Source: Nigrospora sphaerica
Taxonomy: Eukaryota > Ascomycota > Sordariomycetes > Amphisphaeriales > Apiosporaceae
Assembly: GCA_018287875.1 (NCBI GenBank)
Contig: JAGVVL010000022.1
Location: 2,418,001 to 2,482,000 of the forward strand
DNA: 64,000 bases
Reading direction: 5' to 3'
Below the pieces are notes generated by a model. That model did no database searches, was not told the DNA's origin, and saw only the letters and a list, made by a program, of their open reading frames with translations. Positions 34,162-45,425 of this stretch are shown piece by piece. Numbering within the stretch: position 1 is the first letter of the stretch; every line of letters starts with the position of its first letter. The translations under genes were made by a program, and so were the position numbers.

Positions 34162-35462
34162 AGGCCTATTCTCCGGCCATTGTCCTACGCATCTCGTCGC
34201 CATCTTTCTCCCCGTCCTACCGCAACCCGTAGCGCATGCCGCCGCACCGTTCTGATTCAGCCGATACTTCATGGCTGAGATACGCAAAACGCGGGGTCCG
34301 ACCGCGTCACTTGTCCAGGCTGGTCTTTCTGTCCGTCGGGTTGGGCGGGATGCACCTAAGGGAATTGTCGATCAAGGCTCGCAAGGGTCCCCGGAACCGA
34401 TAGTCGCCTTTCCACCCCGGCCTTTCTCCAGACTGGACTCTCCCGACCTTGGAGCCCGCATGCGAACATCCTCCCCATGCCCGTTGGTTCTGCAGGGCGC
34501 TGAAGCTGCCAAACGAACCGGACCACCCGAGTGCCACGCCCTGCTTCAGTCACACGCACTCAACCAACGTTCGCATGCCGTCCTATAGCACCCCTTCAGG
34601 TCAGGGCCTCTTCCGCAGTCTTCCCGCACATTCACAATCCTTGTTCCCCACGGTTCTGTCGTATACCAGTGCCTATATAGATGCTGACATGGTGGGTATA
34701 CGTCATGAACGGTCGGGTCTCCCTTGTTTCATTTTGCATCGTGCCGTTACGCAGAGGAGCCCGTCTTCCCATGTTCTCGTCACTTTTTTCCCCGTAACAC
34801 CTGTTACAGTCATCAGCCTTGGGAGCTCGTCACTGGTCTGGACTCGAATCGGCTTGACGAGCGAATCCCCCGCCGGTGCTCCATGGGAGGGAGTCCAGTC
34901 AGCACCTACGCGCGGCTTCCTCCCCCCCCCGCGCCTTGGTTCCTTACACAAATCTCTAATATCATTTGCTTTCTGGCTCTGGCCGGACCAGGTGATACGT
35001 TGGCCGGTCTCCCTTAACTTCTGTCACTTCACCCAGTTTCGACCGTTGCCACGGGACCAGACCGAAGGGGCGCCGTGATCAGCTTGGTTCCATCGTCTAC
35101 ACTTTGTCCTCCCCCCTCTTGACTCTTGCAACTCGAACATCCCCGGTCCCGCACGCCATCGCCGACCTCTCGGACCGTGGGATAACCTAACACAGTTGTA
35201 GCACTACAACCTGGTTTACTTATAAGCCTCCCGAGCCGCACGCTTGGACGCTCTTTTCATCGCCCCAGAAACGGCTTGATATAACCTGGCAACCAGTTTC
35301 CGGCACCGGGCATGACACTGCTGGCGAATAAATGAACTTCCCCCGAGAGCCTGCCTGCTAGTCTCCTTCTGCTAGGCCGGGCACCGTTAGTTACGCCTGG
35401 CTCGACGCTCCTCCATCTCTTCCCCCGACGCCCCAGCGACCCAAGGCAGTACGAAAGAAGCA

Positions 35463-36950
35463 ATGGCGCCGCAAGCACACGAAAGCCGGTTCCTGGCGCC
35501 CGAGGACATCGACGCCCTCATCGCCATCGAGCGGGTTTGCTCGGTTTTTTCGCTGCTGGGATGCGTCTTCATCATCGTCAGCTTCTCCGCCTCCAAGGCC
35601 TTCCACAAACCCATCAATCGGCTCGTCTTCTACGCCTCCTTTGGAAACATGTTGACCAACGTGGGGACGCTCATGACGCGGCAGTTCATCCGGACCCCGT
35701 CCTCTTTCGGCTGCCAGTTCCAGGCTTTCCTGATTCAAATGTAAGCCGCTGGACTAGCCTCTCCCGGCTTCACCGCGCTGCCGTGCTAAGCGCCGCGATA
35801 GGTTCATGCCCGCCGACGCCCTCTGGACGTTGGCCATGGCCATTAATGTGTACTTGACCTTTTACTTCAAATTCGACGCCCAGAGACTTCGCAGGATGGA
35901 GGTCTGGTACGTGCTACTGTGCTACGGCGTACCATTGGTTCCCGCCCTGGCCTTCGTCTTTGTGTCCGAACCTGGGAAGGGACGTTTATATGGCGACGCG
36001 ACGTTGTGGTGTTGGGTCAGCACACCGTGGGACGTTCTCCGGGTGGCCACCTTCTACGGGCCCGTTTGGTAAGCCCCCAAGCTCGATTCGGAGGGTGTGA
36101 GCGTGGCGCTGATTGCCGTCGGGCTAGGGTCGTTATCATTACCACGTTTTTCATCTACATCCGCGCGGGTGGTGACATCTACAAGAGGCGCAAGGCCCTG
36201 CAGAATTTCAGCAACACGACGCAGGACCCCGATCCCTTCGCGGGCATGGACGATCCCTTCTCAACCAAGACGACCGAGATCATGGTCACGACTGAGGAAA
36301 GCACGGCACAGGACACGGGGATGCCGGGCATGGAAGCGAGGGCGACGGACCCGGGCGCCCGGTCATCACAAGCACCACCATCGTCGGCGTGTTTCGTTAC
36401 CATCTCCTCGGAAGGCTCTCGTCGCCAGTCTCATCCCGAAGTGCCGCCACCGCTCCCTAGCAACCCCATGGCCGCCCCTCCGCCCACGCGCAACGGGCCG
36501 GGCCGGGTCCAGCGACGGCGCGCCAACTTCGAAGCCAACAATGCGGCCTGGTCGTACTCCAAGTGCGCCATCCTGTTCTTCACGGCCCTTCTCATCACCT
36601 GGATCCCGTCGTCGGCGAACCGAGTGTACAGCCTGATCCACGTGGGGGAGATTTCCGTCCCGCTGGAGTTCATGAGCGCCCTGGTCCTGCCGCTGCAGGG
36701 CTTCTGGAACTGCATCATCTACGTCGTCACATCGTGGCAGGGCTGCCGCATCTTCTTCTCCGAAATGTTCCAGCGGCCGGCTGCGGGCTTCAACGCCGCG
36801 GGCGAGAACTACGCCCTCTACAACGAGAGGGCGGCGGCGGCGCACAGCTTTGGGTTCGCGCGACGTTCCACGTATGCGCCGTACGAGACGGAGAGCATGA
36901 AAGAACTGGCCTCGGAAAGCCGGCCCAGCTCGGGGGGGTCGAGGCGATGA
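35463..36950 (+). CDS. cAMP-receptor-like G-protein-coupled receptor
   Basis: Seven-helix receptor resembling the fungal cAMP-receptor-like class (as GPR-1 to GPR-3 of Neurospora). Ligand unknown. Exons 35463-35740, 35802-36068 and 36128-36950 give 455 residues. Helices: TM1 about 21-42 (IERVCSVFSLLGCVFIIVSF), TM2 53-73, TM3 85-113, TM4 125-147, TM5 170-193, TM6 about 326-349 (SKCAILFFTALLITWIPSSANRVY), TM7 about 360-383 (PLQGFWNCIIYVVTSW). Between TM5 and TM6 lies a disordered third cytoplasmic loop of about 125 residues, rich in Ser/Thr/Pro, with basic KRRK and RVQRRR at its ends, where G-protein coupling and phosphorylation would act. The cytoplasmic tail is about 70 residues. Both splices recreate conserved hydrophobic helices. 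Confidence 0.9.
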
Positions 36951-38777
36951 GGGCCCAAGCGAATGTGTTTTTCTTTTGCTTTTTCATCGCCCAGGGCCCG
37001 GCCCAATCATTTCCTGGCCTCGATGGCCTGAGCAAGGCGTTCCGGCAGATGCGTTTGAGCTCAGAAAGAACCGGCACACCGTGCACTGTATATATCGGTT
37101 TGTGCCTAATAGGGAGTGGCGGTTTTCTGTCGTCTGGTTTCCAAGACCAAGAAATGACGGGTTGGATAACGCTCGGAACCCGGCAAGGGTATAATGCTCG
37201 ACACGCCATTCAGGTATGGTGATCTCCAGATGTTGGCTGGTCATATTTCCCCTCGGCCAACGCATGTGTATACGATGTGCCCTTGGATGATATGTCGACC
37301 GTCAAAGTTCCTTTTTTCCCCCTCATTAAGCCATGAGACTGGGTGGGCTCAGGCCCCATCTTTTCTTTTTGCCTGTTCGCGTCCCTTTGATGACTTGGTC
37401 CTTCCACTTCGTAGGTAAAACTCAAGAAGCAACTCTGCGTCGGTTCCAGGTCCTCATTGGGTTCAGGATCCTTGTTCGCAACGGTCACAAGCGGAACTTG
37501 GCGACGGACCGTTTTGGGTATTCGTCCCAGGGGTTCGGTTGGCGAAACCAGTCCCTCCGCCTTTACGGTTCCAACTCCTTGGTTCGCTTTCTCCTCTCGG
37601 TGTGACGACGGCGACTAGTAAGAGACGACTCTGGTCATCCGGAAACGAGTTGTTTGCTAGCCGACTCATCCTGCATCATTCTACTGCAGCCGTCCAAGCA
37701 ACAGGCCTTCCCCCCGAGCAATCTAGAGTCCATTGAATGCGTCGTCTTGGCTGCTCCAGCTGTCACCACCGCCGCTCCCTTGACACGGCATTGAATGCCC
37801 TCTGGCTGCATGCATTGAAGCCGGGCATGCGTGCGTCGGTGACCCGGACGAATGGGCCTGCGAGGCTCGCGGCTCCTACGGCCGCCAGCCGCCCGGGGGG
37901 TCCAGGCAGGATGCCGAGGAGCCAAAACGGCGTACCGAGAGACTCCCCATGCCGACAGCAGGAATCGTGCGTACACGTCCAGACGAGGGCCAGGCGGTCG
38001 CCCCTGTCGTTTCTCGCCCGCGTGTCACAAACCGGCTGTCGTGCGCCTTACGGGATGAAGCGGCATCGGGACAAAAGGCGAAATCAACAAAACCAAGGAC
38101 GGGGGATGCCGTATTTCCTAAGCGAGGCGAATCGGCTCATGCCCCTCCGTTTCGTGTGCTTCCTTCCGCCACACGCTCTCCGGCATCCTGCCCATCGCGT
38201 TCTGCGCCGCTGGAAAGGGACAGCTTCCCAACGCCGTGCCGTGCCATGTCAAGGGATGCCAAATGGTCTCGCTCTCTCGTCAGGGCGGCCCCGCTGTTTG
38301 GGATCGACATTGTCGTTGTATAGCCCTGGTAAGAGGTGTTAGGTATAGGGCCGGATGCTGCACGCTGCCTGTCGCTAGACAGTCAACCGTCCGCGCGCCA
38401 CTGACGACTTATTGGTTTGAGATCGAATCCACATACACCTCTCCCTATATGATCTATAACGGCAGGTACCTCAATCGTATTCGCCGTAAGCGCGCTTGTG
38501 ATGGGCGGCCCAGCCTCCTGGATGCCATGTCATTTGCAGACACGCATGGTAAGCTGCCAGGGCCCAGCATAGTGTACAAAGCTCTAGCATTGCAGGGAGC
38601 ACGGATGGGACCTTCTATCGGTACTTCCATAGAGCCACCAAAGCCCCGGGTTCGCCCTCCTCCGTCGGCAATGCAATCTGGGGGTATCTTCGAAGCCTTC
38701 GACGTCCGCACCGTCCTCCACCCTCGCGCCTTTTCCCGTAGATCGAAACCCCGGTGCCGTAGTCGTCGTAGTCGTCT
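36951..38777. other. Convergent intergenic region
   Basis: 3' flanks of the GPCR and the methyltransferase-like gene. No gene seen; a plus frame from 38236 is antisense to the latter. Confidence 0.5.
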
Positions 38778-40809
38778 TCACTTCTCCTTCACGGCCACGA
38801 TATGCGAGTATTGCCAGTACGTGCCGAGCTCGGCGCACTCGTCCACGATGTCGGGCTCGTCCCACCACCACCGCTCCGCGTGGACGAAGCTGCCCCAGAC
38901 CTCCTGCCAGAGCATCCGCAGCAGCGCGCAGCGGAGCTCCGTCCTGGCGCCTGGTTTCCCGCCGGCCCCCTCGATCCTCTCGAGCCCCTCGAGCGCGGCG
39001 GGCGCCGAGACCGTCACGATGGTGCTGCCGCGGCCCCGCAACCGGCTCAGGGCCAGCCAGGCCGGGAACGTGTTGCTCGGGCACGTCGTGCGGAATGTTT
39101 GCTCCAGGTTGAGCAGGAGCTTGTCGAAGAGCCACCGCCTCAGCTTGGGCCCCATGGACGCCGAAACCGGCTGCGGGTCGATGAGCGTCAGGTGCAGCGC
39201 GCCGCCCCGGGCCAAGCACCGGTGCACGTGCCGGAGGAGGGGGGGGATCTCGGACGACGGAAAGAGGGCTGGCATGGCAAGGCAGGTGGCGGCCGAGTAG
39301 AGCCGGGGCGGAAGCTGCCGGGAGGCGGCCGTCGAGGAAACGGCGGGCACCAGTAGCGGCTGTACGTTCGGGTAGAGGTTCGGATAGAGCGGGTTCTGCG
39401 AGAGATGGGCGATGGTCATGCTGGGAAACAGGGCCGACAGGAAAGACACCGAAGCTACAGAATCACCGTCAGCACCGCCCGCCCTTTGGCCATTCCGAAA
39501 CGCTCACCTTGGGTCTCATACACGGCCAGGACGCGGGGAGGATGAGAAGTGGCAGGGCCCCCGCAGGTCTTCGCCGCGCCGCTCAGGTTGGCATAGCCCT
39601 CGGCTTGGTGCAGGGCCGAGAACATCCACCGTTTCTTGCTCATCTCCAGCTCCTTGTAGACCGTGGCATCCGCCGCGTCGTCCACGGTGGCACGCAAGTT
39701 GGCCAGGACCAATTCGGGACGCGCCGCGGCCATCATGCGCACCTCTCGCTGCAGGGCCGACTTGTCCGGAGACAGGCAGTCCGGACCGCCGGTGGTAGGG
39801 GTGGTCTGCGTCCTCTCTTCCACCGGAGGCAGCGTCGCTTCTCTCGTCGAGGCACAGGCCCACTCGCGCGGCGGCCTCCAAGCATCTGGGTTGCCCAAGG
39901 GGTCATCCCCGTTCCAAGCCGAGGTGACGAGGCCTGCCGCAGTACGACGCTCAGGAGGCGGCGTCCGTGGCGAGAGAAAGAGCGGCTCGGAACTCTCAAA
40001 CGCTTGCGGAACCCTAGGGCACGATTAGCAGTTCCCCCGAATGTCAAGGCGTCTCCGACGGAACCGCCTACTCTTCCTCAAGGACTTGGGGCAACGGAGG
40101 TGTCTCGGCTTTGCTCCTATCGGCCGAGATGTGTACCTCGGAAACCATCTGCTCTATCGCAATTTCGGACTGGCGCAAGGACACGGAGATCTTGGTGCTC
40201 TTAGTGACAAAAGACGACGGGCCCAGTGTTTGCATCAGTTGTTCCGATTTTTTGGGCGCCGGGTCCCTGGCCGAACCCCCGCTGGCCGTGGTCGATGTTG
40301 CCTGGGATGGCTCCGTGCACTTCGACAGGACAGAATCTGGCAGTTCGGTACGTTAGTAAACAAACATGTACCCGGGTGGCTCAGCTGGAGAGGACGGCCT
40401 GACGTTGCAACGAAAGCGAAGAGCTACCGTCGGTGGCCTCATGCTTCTGTCCCGAGTCCCTCTCATTGCTCGCTGGTTCGACTGTCACCGCCGTGTCTTC
40501 CCTATGGGACAATACGGCGGCGACGTCGTAAGACGAATTACGGCGATCTGTCACGTCGCAGGCCGGCGGCGACGTTGCGGAATCTGTCGAAAGCCGGGAC
40601 CTGGCGAGTGCCGCGGACCTTTTCCGGCCCTTGGCCGAGAAGAAGCCGAAGCCTTTCTCGCTGGACGAAGTGCTGGTAGCCGAGATGGAGCGACGGGCGT
40701 GCTCGACCTTCTTCCTCTCCTTGGCTTTATCCTGGGCCTCGAGCTCCTTCCGGACCATACGATCCCCCATAAGTTCTCGGTTGGGATCCGTCCACAGTAC
40801 CTCAAACAT
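38778..40809 (-). CDS. Methyltransferase-like protein (Rossmann-type, weak SAM motif)
   Basis: Fungal protein of roughly 600 residues, function unknown. Exon 1 is 40809-40404 and begins MFEVLWTDPNRELMGDRMVRKE, followed by a Ser-rich region. Intron 1 (40403-40337) has a perfect TACTAAC branch site. Exon 2 starts at 40336 (with SLRQSEIAIEQMVSEV). Its junction with exon 3 (between about 40135 and 39990) is not resolved: several donors and acceptors fit. Exon 3 ends at 39508 and exon 4 is 39454-38778; this splice restores RVLAVYETQASVSFLSALFP. The C-terminal half resembles a class I methyltransferase: a first strand RVLAVYE, then YSAATCLAMPALFP, LLRHVHRCLARGGALHLTLIDPQP. The usual Gly-rich SAM loop after strand 1 is absent, so catalysis is doubtful. 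Confidence 0.72.
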
Positions 40810-43800
40810 GGCTGTGAGCGGTCCGACCCCGGGATGGGTGGCAATGTGAGAGAAATACTTGGGAGGAGGTCGTAGTGCTTTTGGAGGGTCCAGAAGGCTC
40901 CCAGGCCGGCTCAGACAGGTCTGGACGCCGCTGGAAGTCTCTGGGAAAGGGGGGAATACTGGAAATGGGGCAAAAGGAAAATGCCGTGGATGTGGAAGCG
41001 GACCTGCGAATTCGAGAGGCACAGACGGGACGGCGATGCCGTGACACGACGGGACGCGAGCGGTGCTCTGACGTACGCGCGCGTCGGTGTCGAGAGATTG
41101 CTGACAAGAGGATTGGCAATCTTGGGATTCTTGATGAACGCGCCAGTCGCCTGGGCCGCTGAAACCCCGGAGGTTTCTTGGACGGTGTTGCAGCCGCCGA
41201 AGAAATGGGAAAGGCGCAGCAAATGGCTTTCCGTGGTGCCGACGGGCGACGGAGCGGTGGTGAAAGTGGCCGAGGCACAGAGACTTGGGGGTTGTATTTG
41301 TCGTGTTGTATGAGGTATGTACTGAGGCACGGAAAGGAAGCCGAACGCGAATATGGGATGGGCCGGGATGGGACACATCTGCCCACCTACCTCGTTTTGC
41401 CCACTCACTTGGATAAGGAGTAGGTACTTTTCCCAGTCATGGTTCCTTTGGGCGGGTAGGGACCGGCTCCCGTGCGAATAGCGAGGGCCGCCGGACAAGA
41501 GGACGAGATGATGGTTTGCCGGGAAGGGCAGAAGAAGCTGAGAGGTGGGACAGACCCGACGCCGTCTTCCTGGATTGGATTCGTCGAAGGCAGCTCGCAG
41601 AAAAGAAGGAGGCAGCAGGGAATCCAAAGACACACACATTCGCCCGGCCGCTTCCTCGCCGGGTCCCGGTTCCAAGTGCTCGTCGCCCTTGGCATGTCCT
41701 CTTATGCACATGGGTATCCTCTATTTCGCTCTTGATCGCTATCCCGTCCCTTCCCATCCACTGACCCCCATAGTACCCGGCCAATTCTCTCTGCTGAAAT
41801 TTACGGAAGGGACCATTCCCACCCGGCACCTTCTCTTCCTTTTCCCATGACCAGTATTATTCGTATTTCAGCTCCCTCTCCACGTACCCAGCGCAAAGAT
41901 GATTCTACCTCGGGTTGCGTTGCCACTACCCCAACCCCAGGCTGCGTGTTTCTTGGTCCCATCACCGGGCAGATCCAGTCCGGTAGCATTCGGCGGTGTT
42001 TTTTCTGCGTCATGGTTAGCTGGAACAGCTTTGCCCCGTCCCCCCGCACCGCATCGGCTCTCGTCAGCGAGGCAGGTAGCAAGGATTCTGGGCGTGTGTT
42101 GGACAGAGCTTACCATTCCCTCAGCCGTACCCCTCGCTCCGGTCATGAAGGAGCAAGAAGAGGGAGTAGCACGAGAAACCCAATAGTGCCATCGTCAGCG
42201 CCAGGAGCCAGGTCGTCCGCAGGGCTCGTTCGTCGCGCAGGTGTTGCAAGGACCTCGCTATGGGATACAGAGACATCTTGGCCAATTTCACCCATGGCGA
42301 ATTAATTCTCGGCGCGGCCAAGCGTGGGAAAGCAAGCTCGGCGTGCACAGTCCCATGCCCATGCCGGGGCAGGAGAAGCCATGTGCGCGTGTGTCTCGCA
42401 GATCTTGGGCCTCGCCAAAGACGGACTTGGAGATGGCGATGCGCGGGCATGCATGCGGACGGTGGGCAATAGGCAACCAGTACAGAGGTACCTACCACCG
42501 CGAGCAAGGGCATAGGGACGCGCTGTTTGCTTGGTTGCTGCAGTTTGCCTCGCTCCTTGGTCCTTCAGCCAAGTTACCAAGTGCCACACTGTGCACCACG
42601 AAGCTTCGAGGCTTGCGAAAAGCCCTCTCGTACCGTATCCCAGCAGCTTCAGCGGCTGAAGAGCAGGACATGCCTTCTGGTTGGTTCGCAAGGCCCGCGG
42701 GCGGCCCGCCTGTCGGCGCGAGGTTCGTGTAGCTCGTGGGCAAAAGTCCGACAGATGCCAGCAGCGGCTCCCTCCTCCAGCCCTTGGCCTTGGGGCGACA
42801 CGGCCCCGTGGCTGATGTGTGTGCGTGCCTCTTGCCGTCGGCTGCCTCCTGCCACCCCGAGCTGCCCGGTGCCGAAGCGAGGACTGCGGTTCGTGTCCTG
42901 CAGCACCCGAAATTGTCAGGAGAGCAGTAGACCGAGGACAGGTCGTGGCCCAAGACGGCAGTGAAACTTCTTCTTATTCCCCCAGGGTGCACTCTACCAC
43001 GCCTAGTGTCTGCGAGGCTCTGGCTCTGGTCAGATATCGCGGGTGGTCTCGCATTAAGGGGTAAACCGGCCGACTCGACTTTCAAGAATTCCCAAGCATC
43101 GAGGACTCGGCCGAATCCATACCTCCTTCTGGTTTGCCGTTCCGCAGGCACGATATCGCGAGACGTCGTTTTATACGCCACATCCTCGGCCTCTCTCGTG
43201 GCAGCCCTGCCGCTTGGCCAATCCCCGCCCAGGAACCGGGCGAGGATCAATATAGAAAACACGCCACCTCCCAGGCCCGCGAATCATGCATCAGGAGCAG
43301 GCAGGTACTGGAGAGCAAGGGCCAGCGTTTGCCTGAGGTACGGCAACCTGAGCCGATCTACCTGGGTCAGATCCCTGTGCGATGTCACCAAGACGAACTT
43401 GCTGATGGCGTACTTGGCCGTCGTCTATATCTGGGCCAGGATTTCTGTCAGCTGGACACGGGCCTGCGTACACGCACCACATACGACTGGTGTCCTCTTC
43501 AACCGGTCGGTCTACGGACGCACTGGAGGGAGTATCGGACAAGCCACTCGACTACGGATACCGTCGTCTGGTTGGGAACCCCGACACCAAGAATCCTACA
43601 CCGATCAGCAGAATGTCCCATGAGCGGGAGGAAAGTTTACTTCCGTCGTGTGCCCGCAGTAGAACCCGCAGTCCTCGTGCACGCGTCCTAACCGGCCCTG
43701 AATGACACAAAATGATGCATGATTGCATTTTCCTTGCGAAAAGATGCAGGCCCGTGTTCCCCTATAGAAATACTGGTGAAACCCACGGGTCCAATGATTG

Positions 43801-45425
43801 GTGGTCTGTCCCGCTTGTCTCATGCAGCCAACCATGGTGAGGCCAGCCGCTCTCTTCCCATGCGGGCACAGCTGCCTAAGGGTTCCAGAGGCCACAGCCA
43901 GCAATGACGGTACCACCGGTTGGAATCGGCCGTCTGTTGGGACTCTTCGTTGGCTCGGTCACGAACATGGCTCCCTATCAATCTGGCGTGGACGCGTAGC
44001 AAATTCTCCTGATTCAAAGTACTACTAAACCTGCGTTGGGGAGGGAATGGCTGGTTACAGATAGCAGTGATGGAGAATACATGCCGCAAGCGCATACACC
44101 GAAGGAACTATTATAGAACATGGGCCGCCGGCAGTCTACATACTTCTTTCACGGCTGCAGGTGCAGCCGGCGGAAAGATGCCGCCACCCTAATCATCGAC
44201 CACTGGCGCCTCTTCTGGCCTTGGACCGGGGGCGGTAAGGGACATGAACGGATACGATGACGGGAAATGGGCGCATGGACATGATATGGGAATGAGCCCG
44301 TACAAATGGCAACGGCTGGCTCTTATGGGCGAATACTTCTCGAGAAGTACATCTGCTTGGATTCGTGCCGGCGTCAACTGTTCCTCGCTTGGTTTTCGTT
44401 TATGCTCAACTGCCATTCACTCGTACGTGTGCCCTCGTACGGAACTACCGGACCACCCATATCGTGCCATGCCCCGTCCCTCGAGCTGGCATCTCAGCAC
44501 CAACCTGCAGGGATAGACGCAACTCCGAGGCCACGGACTCTTTGAGAGAGCCAGCCAGTCGGAGGGAAAGGGAAGTGCCGAGGCGGTCTGGCCCCTGAGG
44601 ACTCCTCCCCCCCAGCAGGAGGCAGGCAGCTTTCGCGGTGCGGTATTGCCAGCTGCCTGAAGCAGGAAATACCGGTAATGATTCGGATTCTTGGACCTCG
44701 ATGCGTTTGTACGTCACTCTTTCGGAGGGGTATCCATTTGCCTAAACCACCAAACATCCAGGAAGTTCACTCCGAATTCCCATCCCGTCTCGCTGCCCTG
44801 GCGCTTGCTTTTGCCAGGTTTGCACCTAGCATTTCCCCCTCCCCCTCGCACATGTTGCAGGTCCTGAGTTGAGCCCCAACGGCAAAGAACTGACGGAAAG
44901 CACCTAGAAGCACAGATTCTATTGATCTGTGCAGTGCGGTGCCGGTAAATATCTTGGCCGTACACAGGTCTGGGCTGCCTCGATCCCGTCAGAGGGCACG
45001 CGCAAACCACCAACGCCCACACTCCTTGGGCTTTCCGTCTCGCCAGCTCGTCTTTCCCGCCCTCTTTTTCACCCTCGTCCACCTCCCGAGCACGCACAAA
45101 GAACACGATCGCTTTCTACTCTGGCGGCACGCCAGGTGCAGCATCGGCTGACGCTCCCGGTATCACCAATCTCTATCTTGTGTTGCCGGCCTATTGCCGC
45201 CGCCGCCTTCAGCTACTTTCCCTAATACACTCGTCCACCAGGTTGCCCACCTCACCCCATTGTGAAGTTTCTGGGAACACCTCCAGGCAAGACACGCGTG
45301 GATTGTCAGGGCCGTATTTCCACCCAAGCCGTGGCCGCGAGTCCTGCGACTCCACTCCGTTGCCGTCCCCCCTACCCCGATCCGAACCGGTTCACGGCGA
45401 CAAGCCGTAGTAAACAGCCAGAAAC
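40810..45425. other. 4.6-kb gene-free region
   Basis: No supported gene. Frames at 42241-42732 and 43134-43691 lack family features and have shadow-like composition. A CTATCT (AGATAG on the minus strand, an HGATAR GATA-factor site) lies at 45173-45178, 250 bp before azgA. That is suggestive only, since purine transport genes in Aspergillus are under nitrogen control. Confidence 0.45.

Larger units (their letters stand above)
31913..35462. other. 3.5-kb gene-free region upstream of the GPCR
   Basis: No supported gene. Contains G and C homopolymer tracts (about 32392-32402 and 32485-32496), TAGGTA/TACCTA motifs (about 32872, 33028, 33547, 33924), a 26-bp tandem repeat and a GCN/GGC repeat. A long upstream region is common for fungal signalling genes. 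Confidence 0.5.

Noticed and set aside
38236..40204. Plus-strand frames of 354 and 231 residues
   Set aside because: Antisense to the methyltransferase-like gene, with Arg/Pro-rich shadow composition.
40376..40483. tRNA-like A box (TGGCTCAGCTGG) and a GGTTCGA-like word downstream
   Set aside because: No complementary acceptor stem, the spacing is too long, and it lies antisense to a coding exon and intron.
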